From: Brachionus manjavacas
Taxonomy: Eukaryota > Rotifera > Eurotatoria > Ploima > Brachionidae
Assembly (NCBI GenBank): GCA_019054805.1
Contig: JAHQIY010000003.1
Coordinates: forward strand, 8,556,001 to 8,620,000
Direction of reading: 5' to 3'
DNA: 64,000 bases
Shown here piece after piece: positions 10,411 through 24,200 of this stretch. Position 1 is the stretch's first letter; each line of letters opens with the position of its first letter. The position numbers and the translations under genes are program-made. Below the pieces are notes generated by a model. The model worked only from the letters and a program-made list of their open reading frames with translations, was not told where the DNA came from and made no database searches.

Positions 10411-10760
10411 TTTTTTGTGGTCAATTTTTCTAATAAAATTTTAGTCACATTCAATTTGTATAGTTTGATTTTTTTTTTTCAAGTTGACTTTGATAAATTA
10501 GAAAAAATAATTATGGAGTTGGATGGAACTGAAAATTAGGAAAAATTGAAAATTCCCATACTTGACACAAAGTTTAATTCAAATTTTATATTTATTTTTT
10601 GTGGTCAATTTTTTTAATAAAATTTTAGTCACATTCAATTTGTATAATTTGAGTTTTTTTTTTCAAGTTGACTTCGATGAATTAGAAAAAATTATTATGG
10701 AGTTAGATGGAACTGAAAATTAGGAAAAATTGACATAAAGTTTAATTCCAATTTTAGTTT
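10411..10760. repeat. 184-bp tandem duplication
   Basis: Two direct copies, 10411-10594 and 10595-10760, share long blocks such as TTTTTTGTGGTCAATTTTT, AAAATTTTAGTCACATTCAA and ATGGAACTGAAAATTAGG. The second copy is slightly shorter through a small deletion. More diverged pieces of the same text (CAAGTTGACTTTGA, CTGAAAATTAGAAAAA, TCAAAGCTTGATTC) recur near 10920, 11690 and 12130, so this may be the youngest part of a decaying array. Confidence 0.75.
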
Positions 10761-13360
10761 TTTTTTCTTGATCTATGTCAGAAATCAAATTTTTGTTTTA
10801 AATTTGAATTTTGCATAATTTTTTTGCACTAGTTTTTAAAAAAAATTAACTTAAAGTAATAAAATTATTTAAAATTTAACTTTTTTTTTACTAATAATTT
10901 TTAAAGTTATATTTTGTTTTCAAGTTGACTTTGACTAAGGAAAGGATACTCTTTTCATGGGTCTGATGCATGTTAAGAGTTTTTTTCTCAATATTGTGAA
11001 TAATCTTTTGTAAAGACTCATCTGAATAGGTTTTTTATGATTTTTTCTTTTTTGTTTAAATAAATGATAAATAAAAAGTTGGCATTGTTAATTTTGGCAC
11101 AAAAAACAAAATAAAAATCCCCAAAACTTTAAATCCGACTGACCAAAACATGTTCTGTAAATTTTTACAACTGATAAACGCTCTGTACCATCACTCAAAG
11201 TTTAATTGGATTTATAACAACATAATATAATATCCCTAATTCACAAAATATTGAATCTTGCTGAAATAGTATTTTGGTGGCACACGTGATGTATCAGTTG
11301 ATATAATTTAAAGAAAATATTTTTATTTGTAAATTGTAAAATTAGATTAAAAAAATTCATTGAAAAACTGATTCCTAAAAAATTGTCATGAAATTTGCCA
11401 GCTTTAATTTAAAAAGCAACCATTTAGATTTAGAAATTTTGACCGAGAGAAATTTTTTATTTAATACTTTTATTTGAAAAATATTTATAATAATATTTTT
11501 ATATAATTTTTGGTAGTTTAATTACTTGAATAAATTTTAAAAAATAAAAGATTTTTCATTTAAAAGAGCATTTTTTGTTGTATCATTTAAGTTTTATGAG
11601 AATGATCTGAGAGTGACGAGTTGGAAAAAAATATATTTTTATACCATACTTAATTAGAATACTTAATTTATACCATACTTAATGGAATCTGTAACTGAAA
11701 ATTAGAAAAAAATTGAAAATAACCATTCTGGTCTCAAAGTTTAAGTCAAGTTAAACGTTTTTCAATTAAGCTGTATCTAACATCAAATTATTTAAGAAAA
11801 TTTATTAATTAAAAATTAAAAATTTTAATTTTTTTTGTCTTGCCAATAAAAGACCTAAATTGAATACCTCAAAATTACTTAACTGGACTTTGCAACAAGC
11901 TACCATATATTGACAATCAGTAGTATCTAAAAAGTGAATACAACTATAGTTTGTACAATCAGAACAGAACAGAAACATACTAGGTCAATTTGATAAAAAA
12001 TTTTATGTTCATAAATAATTAATATAAATAAGCTGCTTCGACTTCGGACTTGGATCTTTTTGCAATTTTGTTTAGCAAACTTTTTATTTTAATTTTTTTT
12101 AATTAACTTTTTAATTTAATCCTGAGTCCATAAAAACTAGGGAAAATGGAAAATTTCAACTTAAGTCTCAAAGCTTGATTCAAATCTTAGATTTTTTTCC
12201 TTTTGTTAGAAATAAAATTTTCCTCAAATTAAATCGTTAATTTCTTTTTTTGCGCTAGTTTATTTTATTTTTTTACCAAAAAATCCACTCTTTTAATGTA
12301 AAAATATTTTGATTTATTTTTGGTTCAAAAAAATTACAAAAAAAATTAGTTGACTGTAAAGGAATCCGACTCAGCAAGAAAATTGATCCTTAACAAACTT
12401 TAAAGATCATCTTTTAAGAAGTGAAAGCTACTTCTTACTTAAAGATAGGCAGAAAAATATAAATGATGAAAGAAATGTTTAAAGTGTTCAGTATATGTCG
12501 GGAAAAGAAAAATCTTTAGTGACCAATTTCGAGGTTTTTCAATCGAAAACAAGAGACAAGAGAAACAGTTTAAAGGTTAAAATTGGAAACATCACCTCAA
12601 ATTTTGTTTAATAAATTTAAAAGGTTCAGGTTCAGCAGGTATATGTGGCTGGATATCTTAAAAAGGCATTTAAGCATGAAACTTTTAAAGTAAGTATATT
12701 TATAAAAATTGTATATTGAAATACTGGTAAGCTGTTGTCATCAATCTAGCTACTTTTCGATTCTGACGAGCATTGAATTTTTCAATAAGACATTTCATGG
12801 ACAACATAGAAATTCTACTATAGTTCACCTGATCCCCGGATTTTTGGCCAAATAAGATAACTTCTATTTAACACCTATCAAAATATTAAAGAAATCTTCA
12901 ATAAAAATTGATGTATGATAGTTTATGATCCCAAAAATATGCCAAAACTCTTTTTCGGTTTTATTTTTGTTTTATTTAATTTAAAAATAAAGTCGATCAC
13001 AAAAATTTGTTTCTTTTGCACCATTTTTTATTGCAACGAATTTTTTATTTTCTCTACAATTAAAATATTTATTTTATATAATACTATTACTATTTATTAT
13101 TTTTTGTCGTAATTGTTCGACTATAGTGACGTGTTACTAAAATCGAGCAATTAAGTTATTTATAAAATTTCACAGCATAATGTACGAGAAATTTATTTTT
13201 TCATAGATCATGGATGGAAGTCTAAGTTCCTTTGAATATAACATTAGTATAAAAAACTTGTTATTCTTAATCTCAATAACTTAAAAATTTCTTCTTTTCA
13301 ATTTTCTAATTTTTTATTTTAAAAAATTCTGTACTTAATTAACCTCATTAAGATTTAAAG

Positions 13361-13538
13361 CAGAGTTTTTTAAAAGTTTCGAGTCTCAAGTCAAGGCCAA
13401 GTCCGGATTTTTTTTCAAATTCCACGGCAAAAAATATTTGTGGCTGTGATCCTTATTGATGGATTGCCGCTCCAGCTAGTTATTTTGGCGGTATAGATGA
13501 GTCAAACTCCGGATTTAAATTTAAAAAAAACAACTCTG
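13361..13538. mobile_element. 178-bp hAT-like MITE
   Basis: Starts CAGAGTTTTTTAAAAGT and ends AACAACTCTG, imperfect inverted termini of hAT style. It is flanked by an 8-bp near-duplication, ATTTAAAG (13353-13360) and ATTAAAAG (13539-13546). Inside the left end is the AAGTCAAG-type text shared with the copies at 23379 and 37760. No coding sequence. Confidence 0.7.
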
Positions 13539-15244
13539 ATTAAAAGATATCTATCTCAATTGTACGAAGAGATAGGTATCTAAGTACTCTTTTATTTTAA
13601 TTATTGTTATTTTTTATTAATAAGATTTAAATTTTTATTTAATTTTGGATTAATTTCAATTTTTTCAAGATTATGAAGAAATATTTTAGGCACTTAATTT
13701 TTTTTCATCTAAACCGAGTGATAGCTATTTAAGATATATTCAATATATCAATAAAATTCAACTTCTGCAAAAATTTTGCTAAATAATTTTATTCAATTAT
13801 ACATTTAAAAAAGTGTAAAATTTTCAAAACTTTTTGCAAAGTCCAGAATGTCCTAGAATGGGTTTACATTAAATGTATCAGCCTATTTAAATAACAGAAA
13901 AAATTTTAGTTTTTAGGAAAAGCATTAATTATTTTTGATAAAATTTTTAGATTTAATTCTTCCGGCAAATAAAAAAAATACCCAAATTACATTTAGCTAG
14001 ATTTTTTTCAATTAAAATTTTTTAAATTTTTTAAAAATTTAAGCTTAACATTTATTTTTGAAATCCAAACGAGAAAAAATTCTTGACGTTTTCTGGCAGG
14101 TCTCGTCAACTTGACATAGTCTTCCTTTATACCAAATTTCGGCTTGTTTTTTTGTTTTTCGTTAATTTGTCGATTCCATACTTAAAATGCTAGCAGTTCA
14201 CTTTATTTTAATAATGATCGTAATTTTTTATCTAATTTTTAAATAAGTACCAAATTAAAATAATTGAACTTGAATATTTATATGGATGCTGCTTTTTGGA
14301 ATAAACATAAATAACTTGCAAGATTTTTACTAGAAATTTTTTTAAATTATTTAAATATTAACTACAATATTTAAAGAATATAGAACTAAATAAATGGCAA
14401 ACTATAAAATTTAATGTTTTTGTATATTTTATTTTTTGATGGCATAAAATGTTAAAATTATTTTTTTTATTCGGATGCATAAAATGCTTTAAATTATTAT
14501 AAGATTATTTAAGGTTAAATTAAAAATAATACGCAGTGAATTATTATTTTTTAATAGAATAGTAATCAAAAAATGTAAAATTATATTGCTGAAAAAAAGT
14601 AATTTAAAAAAATATGGTATGTTAGATTTTGTTCATTTTTTTGAGACAATAAAAAAAACTTTTTTTATATTTTTGAATAAATTTATGTAAATAAAAACTA
14701 AGACTTTATTTAGGCATAAATAAAGCAAATATCAAATTATTTGTACATATCTTGATGAGATTTTTTTTCTAAATCTTTAAGAATTTTAGTTTTAAATAAG
14801 ATATCGAAGACAAAATTATATCCAATTCTTTGCCTTAATTATTAATGATTTTAGAAAAATTATCACATATCTGAACAATTTGAAATATCCAAATATTAAT
14901 CTAATACATGTGTTTGTTAATTAGGAAAATATTATAAAAATTCGCTTGAAATAATTAATAATAATTAATGCAAGCATAAATGAGAGTATAATTTGAAATT
15001 TTGAACGAAGTAAAGAAAGAGAGAGCGATCAAAAGACCAACTTGAAATTTTCAGAATACGAATACTTTGAGTTTTTTATTTAAATAAATAATCAATTATA
15101 TAATTTAAAAATTTTTGCAAAATCGTACGGACCCCTGACTATCTTATGCTATAAATTTTAGAAACAAAATAAAAAATTTTTTTTATCGAAATTCAAATGA
15201 ATCTTGAATCTTTCAGTCACAAACGAATCTAATATTCACAAGCC

Positions 15245-18200
15245 ATGAGCAATAACAGTACTAGCAACTCGAATAATAATTTGTATAACATTTGCAGTCT
15301 GGAACATTGTTACACTAATTTATTTGCTTTGGTAAGTTTAATTTTTTTTTAATTATTCCAATTTAAAGAAAAATTCGAATATTGATAAAAAAAATCTAGC
15401 AAAAATACTTAAAATCAAAATTATTCCAAAATAGTAGTAGTAGTTCTTGCTGCGACAAAATAAAATAGACCTTTACTTGAATTTCTGAAAATTGTATTTT
15501 CAAAATTAAAAATTAATTGAAATAATTTTGTAATTTTATAAAGTATAATAACAAATTTTTAAATTATCCATAGATAAACCTATCCTTTATTAAATTTAAA
15601 AAAAATTTAATTTGAATTCTAAAATAACAAAAGAAATCAATCATTTTTTTTTAATCTATCAAAATGATCTATCAATAAGTTTTTTTGGAAAATAAAAATA
15701 ATACGAACTTTTTAAATAGAAATTATTTAATTTTATGAATGGTTAATTTTTTGAGATTTTGTTAAATGTTTAATCTTTCTCAGAAGAATAAAGGCTTAAA
15801 ATTTATACTATCGAAAATAATTAATATAATTTAGAGATTGGATTATTTATTGATGAAAGGATAATTTTTATATTGAAGATTTATTTAATATTACAAGAAT
15901 GTTTCTTGCTTAATAGCATTTTTTTTGATGAAAGAAATGTTGGCTTCTCTTACGCATAGAATACAAAAGACAAAGACCAAGAGAAATGGAATTATAAAAA
16001 ATAGAAATAACATAGCATAATTTTTTGACCAAATTTTTCAATAAATTTTCTTGATTAATTTGATAGGACTTTTAATATAGGAATCCATAAATCTTTTAAG
16101 TGAAGCATTTAATTCGTCTGCGTTTATTTTATTGACTCATAATTAAAAAGTTCAACTTCTAAAAAGAAATTAAAAAACTTTTTTTAGCCTTTAATTCTCG
16201 TAAGAATCTTTTTAAAAATATTATATAACTTTAAACTTAAATTGGAATAGTGAAAGTTCCATAAATATTTAAATAAAATTTCTTTCTAGTGATTCAAAAT
16301 AATGGAGCGAAAGTTTTCAAAAAAATTACAAGGATCAACATTTTCTTCCGAAAGCTCCACATTTTTACATACTTTGCTTGTTGATTTGTATAGTAAAAAA
16401 ATTTTAAAATTTTTTCCATTTTTTTGTTAAAAAATTAATTTTTGAAATCGATCAAGTTTCATTTTTTAATAAATTTTATTCTTTCATTTTTTTATTTTTT
16501 AAAAAAAGAAGAGAAATTTGAAAAAAAATTTTAACAAACGTTTATCTAATATTACAAATAATTTAGAAGTCGAAGGCTTGAGTAATAAAATTAAGAAATA
16601 AAAATAATAATATATTAATATATTTTCAATTTCAATGAAATGCAATTTCTAGAAAAATAAAACCTTAAATTTTCAGAAAAACATGGATAGGGTGCTTCAC
16701 ATTTTTTACATTTTCATGAAAAAAATGTGAAGCACCCTTCTTTTAAATGAATTAGTTTGTAAAAAATTTTAAAAAATTTCACACTTTCAATTTTACTTAC
16801 AAAAGGAGCGAATTTGTTATTTTTTCTTTATTTGTACCCTTCAAATATCTCAGAGATTGTAGTAAATTTTCTATTGAAATATGTGTAAATATTGTGAAGT
16901 ATATGAATATGGTGAATTAGAAAAATAAAAAAATTCAATAATTTTTTTTAAAATGGTTCTGTTAATTGTATCAATTTAAAATTAAGTCAGAAAAATGTGC
17001 TTTTGTGAGGAAAAATCGATTAGTGCGTCTATTATTTAATTGAAATTAAATGTTATTACAAACTTTGTTATTAAACAATTAAAAAAAATAGAAAATAAGA
17101 AATATGCGAAATCCAAAATTTATAAAAATAAATGATTAAAATAAATTAATTGGTCTTCCTAGCATTTTTGCAAAAAAAAATTTTACTGAATAAATACTTA
17201 TTATGAATTGGTTATTATTTATTTCAAATCGATCATCTAGGTTGTTACTTTTTATTCAACAAATAAAATTTCCTACTTATGACAACAGCATTAATCTTAT
17301 TTTATTTTTTTAACTTTCATATTTTTTTAAATAATTCAACAATTTATTAGTGATAAATGTTTTAAATAATTAAAATATTTTAGATAATTCTGGATTAATC
17401 TTTGTTTAGTTGTAATTCTCTGAGAATTTTTGATTAAACTATTTATTTTTTATAGTATTTATATTTTCTTTAACAAATTTTACTTTATCCAAAAAAATGT
17501 TATGAAAATATTTACTGTAAAATGATTGTCATGAGCTATTATTGTTTATCTATAAAGAGAAAAGGACCAAAAATAAAAAAGAATTAGGGTTCTACTAAAT
17601 AAGAAACTTTCTTAAATTTCTTTTTAAATAAAAACCGACTGACTCGTGGTCATACCATCGGTCAGCCAACATGTTTAAGTAAATTCAATGGGTTAAATTT
17701 CAAAAAGAGTGTAATTTTACGTAAAATTACGTAAGAGAAGGTAAAAAAAAAGAGATTTTTTTATTAAAATAAAATTAATACAAATAAGCGCTATTTTATT
17801 TTTTTGGCCATAAGCCTTTTAGTACTATTTTACTCAATTGAATGTTTAGCCTGCCTAATTGTACCAATTCTGGGCTTTATCTTAAAAAAAAAAAGATTAA
17901 AAAAAAATTTATTTAAAAATTTAAGACGGACATAACAGGCATAAAATGGTTGAGGCTTTGCGCCAAGGAAAAGTGCCGAGATGGAGAGAACCAGTCATTT
18001 ATGAGCAAGGGCAGAGCCAAGCGAAAAAAAGCGTCCAAAGCGGACGGTGAAGACGAGGACGATGAGGAAGAGGGCGACAACGACGACGACGACTCAAACG
18101 TCGAGGCCGAGTCCGAAAGCGACCCAGCATCGGACAAAAAAATGGTCTCCACTCTTCTAAAAACATCGAGTGTAAACGACCCTGTTTTGAGCACGCATGC

Positions 18201-21200
18201 CAAGTGCCTCAGCGAAGACATTTTGAGCTCGTGGAAGCGAGCCGACCTGCCTGCCGCTGCCAAGAACATGAACTCGTCGGCCATAGCCGACGAAAACTTC
18301 GAGGAAGCGTTCGTCGAGCAGAAAAACTTCAAAAAAGAACTGTGGATATTTTGGTTCGAAAAAGAAGAGCCCAGCAACCTGCGCTCGATCATCTCAAACG
18401 ATCTAGTCGTTGACCACTCGAGCCAAAACGGCCATAGCCACTCGCAGACCAGCCAGGCGTCAAGCGACGACAACATCCTGTCCCAAGCGTGCAGCTCTCT
18501 CGTCTCGCTGCCATACGAATGCAGGTCCATGCTGTTCAAGGCCCTGCACAATCTGATCGAAAAGTCGCTGCTGGAAAAAGGCTACGCCCGACTCGGCAAG
18601 TGGTTCGTCATGCCGTACAACTTGAACTCAATTAACTTTTCCATATGCAACGAAAACGTGAACAGCTCGTCCATGTTCTTGAACAAGGAGTCGACAAAGA
18701 CCAAGCCTAAACTGGAAATAAACAGCCAAATAGACGACACCAATCATGTGAGCTACTCGTTTAGCTTTTTTCTGCACGGCACTAGCCGCGTGTGCACAAG
18801 TGTGGACGTCAAGATGCACAAGCCGGTCCGGCTCTTGAACCAGTCGGACCTGGTCGAGCTGAGAAAAAGCGTGGCTGGCTTGGTTGGCAAAAGAAGGCGG
18901 AAAAACGCCGCCAAAACGTGTCTGCCAAAGCAAGAGGTGATATTGGCGCCGTACGGCATCGCCGCGCGCCTCATCGGCTACTTGTCCAACGACGCGCCCG
19001 AGGCCAAGGTGACGTGCAGCGAGTGGCGCCAATTCTACCCGCTCAATCTGGTGCCCGAGCTGCCCAACGTGTTCGCAGTCGGCCTGGACAGCAACCGAGT
19101 CAAGCTCTTCTATCCCAATTGTTTCATTTATGTGGTGATGGACTCGGACTCGGACAAGTCGGACGACGACGAGCAAAACTTTCGCACTCTCACCGACTCG
19201 TGTTCGGAGTCGGCCAGCGACGACTCGCTCCACTTGCACAGCATGGACTCGTCGTCGGACGAGGAGAAAGCGGACAAGAACGCTCACAGCAAGCCGGTGA
19301 AGCAAATGGACAGCCTTGACTTGACCATAGATTCGGTGGCGCGCAATTTCGGCGCCGACAAGGACTCGCCGCCGCCGCCACCGCCGCCCAACAAATCCGT
19401 GCTCTCCATTTCGCTCAACTCGCCCATGTCCGTCAGCGCCGTCTTGTCGCCCACTCACTCGGCACAATCGCCCGCTCAGTCGCCCAGCGTGCAACGGCGC
19501 AGCTCGCCCGCCAAAACCGCTCTCAAGCGCCAAAAATCGCTGCTGAACCGCTCGAGCTCGCTGCACGCCGCTGAGCCAGTGCCCCTGGCGCCTCCGGGCA
19601 GCAAGTCGGCCAAAAAGCGCAAGAAAAACCTGGACTCGTCGTCGTCCGACTTGTCGCTCAACAACAGTGTCCTGAACGCGCCGCCTAGCCCCGCCAAAAA
19701 GCAGTCGGTGCTCAAAAAAAGCTACTCGTCGGACTCGGACGACTCGGTGGTCGCCTGTCACTCTGTCGTCGACCAAACTCGACAATCCGACCCGGACTGT
19801 TGTGAGGTAAGCTACAATCTGAATAAGTTGTTCAGGAATCAGATTCGCCTGAGGCACAAAAAATACGAGCTGTTGACAGAAAATTTGTCTTTGGCATTCG
19901 ATGTGCTCGACAAGGTGTCGCTTCAGTCGTGCACAAATCTCGCGTGTGGCAATGGCGAAAATTTCACATGCACCAGATGTTGCCTAGGCAACGGCGGCCC
20001 GGCGGCTTCTGTCAAGTGCTCTTGCAGCGGGGAGAGTGCGCCAGTAAAGAGCGAGCCGTTCGTCGACCAGCTGAACATGTCGGCCACCGAATGCGTGCCC
20101 TTTCACAAACGAAAATGCTACTTTGGACACAAGAGACCGCTGCGAGCCCACTCGTTCAAGGCCTATGCAAAATTTCTCAAGTCATTCAAGCTGAGCGAGA
20201 ACAGTGCTCGTCTTAGAAAAAAAGTCCAATTGAAACAATCGACTAGCAGCAAGCTCAAAGTGCCCAGGGTCAAAAGTGACGATAGTCTTGAGTCGGACGG
20301 CGAACAGTCCAGCTATTCGAGTGACAGCTGCAAAACCGATCCAGACATGTTCAACTATCAATACTTTGAACGAGAAGAAGAAGTTGACTCGTCGGCCAAA
20401 TCGGACACCTCGGACACAGACTCCGATTCCGAGACGGAGTCGAGCTCCGGCGAAGAGGCCAACAGCGCACAGCCCTCTGACCGCACAAAAGTCAAGTTTG
20501 TTAAGCAATACTTGCAAAATGTTACAAACAAAAGTCAAACAATTCAGAGCAAAGTGGCCGATTTTGACCGATCAGACAAAAAACGCGTCGAGTCGGACAC
20601 GGAGCCGTGCTTTGACTCGCTGTACGCAAAATGCGAACTATTGTACGAAGAGGAGCCCGAGGTGAACCTGATGGGCAAGTCAAGTCAAATGACGCCGCCC
20701 AAAAGCGTAGAGTCGTCACAGCAAAGCGCGCACCATCATCACAATGCGGTCAATGTGCCGCCGGCGTCCTACGACGACCTGAACAACATATTCGAGGACG
20801 AGTCGTCGGCAGACGAACAGCAGTCGACGCAACAGCACCCGGTTGCCCAGCAACACGTCCAGCTAATCAACCCCATACAGACGGGCTTGTCGGTGGTGAT
20901 GACACCGCCGTCCCACGAAAACATCCAAAAGTCAAATCAGCAATGCAGCGACGACCTGTTGCTCAACGACCCTGACCTTTTGCTCAAGAGGCCGGTCTTG
21001 CCCACCAAAAAAATAGCCTACAACAATTTGAACACGTTGATGCAAATTCAAAATTTTGGCTGCATGTTTGCCGAGCAAAAGTTGCGCTTGCCCGCACTCC
21101 AAGCGGACTTGAGCGCCCACAAGTACAAGCCGGTGGCGGTCGAAACGGACGCGGAGCCAAGTGTGCCCAAGTGGAAACGGGCCGAGAGCAAGCAAAAGAG

Positions 21201-24200
21201 TGACAAAGCGCTCAAAAATGAACACTGCGTCCAACTGATTGAGATGGACATACCCGACAGGCTGCGCTACGACAACACGGCCAAACACGCCAAGCTCGAT
21301 GTGCCCATCAAGCCACTGGACAAATTTGTCAATCAAATGGACACAAACGATTATGTCAGATTAAATTTAAACATCAACAAGTACTTGAATAGTCTTTGTC
21401 TAAATTTGAGTTTGTCGGACACTCTTTTGAATTTGTTCCGCGACATAAACTTTGACAGCTGCACTCTGTGCGTGTGCACCAACAACAACAACATAAAGGG
21501 CATTGACTTTGGCACCTATGTGTGCAACGATGCGCTGAACACCAGCGAAAGTGGCCTGGTGGTCAACAACAACCAGGCCAATGTGGTCAGCTCGTCGTCG
21601 CACTCGAGTCACTTTGTGTCGTGCACGTGCGGCTTCAGCAGTGTGGTGAACCGGCTGATGTCGGCCAAGTGCAGCAAGGCCGTGCGTCTCAACAAGCTCA
21701 TACGTGTCGTGCAAGCTCTCAAAATGGACGCACACGATCAAAACATGACCATTCCGTACTACAACGTGGTCGCTTTGCTCAACAGATTGACCCAGGCCGA
21801 GTTTCAGGGCCGACAATTGATGATTGTGGACTCGACAAGCTTCAATGGCCTGTTTGCCGAGGACTACTGCGACATTTTGATGCTCAATCAGCCCCACTAT
21901 CTCCTCTGGTCCATTCTACAAGACAATGCCAAGTTTAGTCTCAACTCGGCGCTGATCACAAAAAAATTTCTCAACAACATTCTTGTGCGCGACGGCTACA
22001 TTTGGAAAAAGAGTCTCGTGCCGTCCGGCTCGACCAGTGCTGCTGAGTTGGAGAAAAAAGGTGCCAAAAAAAACACCATCAACGCCACTGATGAAAAAGT
22101 GGTGCTCAAAATGGAGCACAAGTTTCAGGATGCTGTCAGTTTGAATGTGATGGACTTGTTCGATTTGAAATATTCGCAGCCAATGCTGTGCACTCATGAA
22201 CAATACGAAATTTTCTACACCAACAATCATGTGCACGATGGGGACGAGGATATTTTGCCGCCAAATCTAAGGCCCAAATTGAAATCGTTTCTGAAGCACA
22301 AGCTCGACCCGGCCACTTTGAACCAATTCGACGACAACAATGTTTGTCGCAATGTGATCAAGCGCTTGGACAAAAAAGTCCAGCTAAAGGACTCCAAATT
22401 TTTGCTCCACAACTGGCTGTACGCGAACAAAGAGATAAAGTCCAATTTGGAAATGACTAAAAGTTTAAAATTGATACAGCCCTTGCTGGAGGAGACTGTG
22501 CAGAAAAAGCACACTACATCGCGCATGTGGGAGTCTTTTCAAGGCCCGCTAACATGGCAGCATTTTTGCCGGCTAGCTTTGACTGGCGCACAGCAAAAAC
22601 AAGTCCAAGCGCCGTCCAATTCCAGCGTGCCCTCTTCTCTCAACCAAAATCAGATGAACAACTATGAGCCCGAGCCAATACCGGCTCTCCTAGTCTCTTC
22701 AATTGACAAAGACTGGGTCACTATTTCGCCTTATGCGGTTAAATTTTGGGAAAAGCTAAATCTGGAGCCCTATTCCAAACAGAAGAACATAGCCTATTTG
22801 ATCATGATGCCCGAAATCGATGTCCTAAATGACAAAGATTCTCTTTTTGAGTACGAAACTACAAAGCAATCGGTCAAGAGTTATTTTAAAGAGTTGAATT
22901 CTACATACGAGTTGTGTCGACTCGGTTTGCACAGGCCAGCGTTGAGAATAGCACCAGACCAAGGATTTGTAAAGGTAAATATCTGATTCTTTCTAATTTT
23001 TTACCAAAAAAGAAAAAATTTAATTCTAAAAAAAAATTTTTTTTTTAACAAAAATTTTGTATTAATTTGAAAAGAAAACTTTAACTTTCGAACTAGTCAG
23101 CTATACAAGTTTCGCCATTCACATAACTAGTAACCAGTGAACGATAGTTTGAACCAGCAGATTTTTTCTCAATCAAAATTTAAAGTACTTCAAAGTATTT
23201 TAAAGTGTTTTAAAAAGTAGAATAAGGATTTAAATAGTTTTCAAGTCAAATAATTAGATATATGATGAGTTTTATTTGCAAATTTTTTTAATTATTATTT
23301 CAAAAAATAAAAAATCTAATTTTAAATTATTAAAAATAGATAATAAAATATTTTATTATTAATTTGTTGTATTTTCGACAGACTTGTTTATAAGTCACAG
23401 TTTTAAGTCTAAGTCACAAAAATTTAAGTCAAAGTTATGACTTGCACAAAAATTTTTATCAATACTTGCTTCATCTGAACCAGTTGAAAGAATTATTTTC
23501 TAAATCTGGTTACATTTACAGAGCACATAGGTCAAGATTACAGCCAGGAATTTGGAAGCAACTACTTTATTGGTATCAAATATGGATTTTTTGTATCATT
23601 GACTTGACTTGACTTGAGATTTGTGACCAGAGTTGTTTTTAAGTCACAAGTCTTAAGTCAAGTCAAGTCAATGACTTAAAAAAATTTTTTTTTTTTTTTA
23701 AGTCAAGTCAATGACTTAAAATTTTTTTTTTTTTTTAAGTCAAGTCAATGACTTAAAAATTTTAAGTTTAAAAAATCGTTAAAAAAAAAGCGGCAAGTCA
23801 AAGTTACGGTCAACATTGTGGCGGGCGGTCATTTAGCCGTTCAGCTTGGCGGCCAGAATTTGGGACTGCGGCGCTGAAAAAAAATATGCCAAAATATCAT
23901 AAAAAATTAAAAAGTTAAGAAAATTAAATATGTTTATTAATTAAAAAAAAACCATAATTTTATTTAAAAAAAAAAAACCAACGGTCAACAATCATCCACT
24001 ACCAATAATACTCAATTTTAATGAAATAAATAATTAAAAGTATTTCAATTTTAAGTCATGACTTTGACTTAAAAAAAAAAAAAAAAAATTTTAAGTCATG
24101 ACTTTTACTTAAAAAAAAAAAAATTTAAGTCAAGTCATGACTTTGACTTAAAAAAAAAAAAAATTTAAGTCAAGTCATAACTTTGACTTAAATTTTTGTG

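Larger units (their letters stand above)
9978..15244. other. Gene-free region between MED31 and MED13
   Basis: About 5.3 kb of AT-rich DNA. It holds the 3' UTR of MED31, a 184-bp tandem duplication (10411-10760) with weaker echoes to about 12200, and a small hAT-like MITE (13361-13538). An acceptor-like TCTTTCAG at 15209-15216 lies 28 nt before the MED13 ATG. I see no exon or RNA gene. Confidence 0.5.

Noticed and set aside
18628..19857. 409-codon minus-strand open frame
   Set aside because: Antisense shadow of MED13 exon 2; Arg/Val/Leu-rich with no domain, caused by GC-rich codons on the plus strand.
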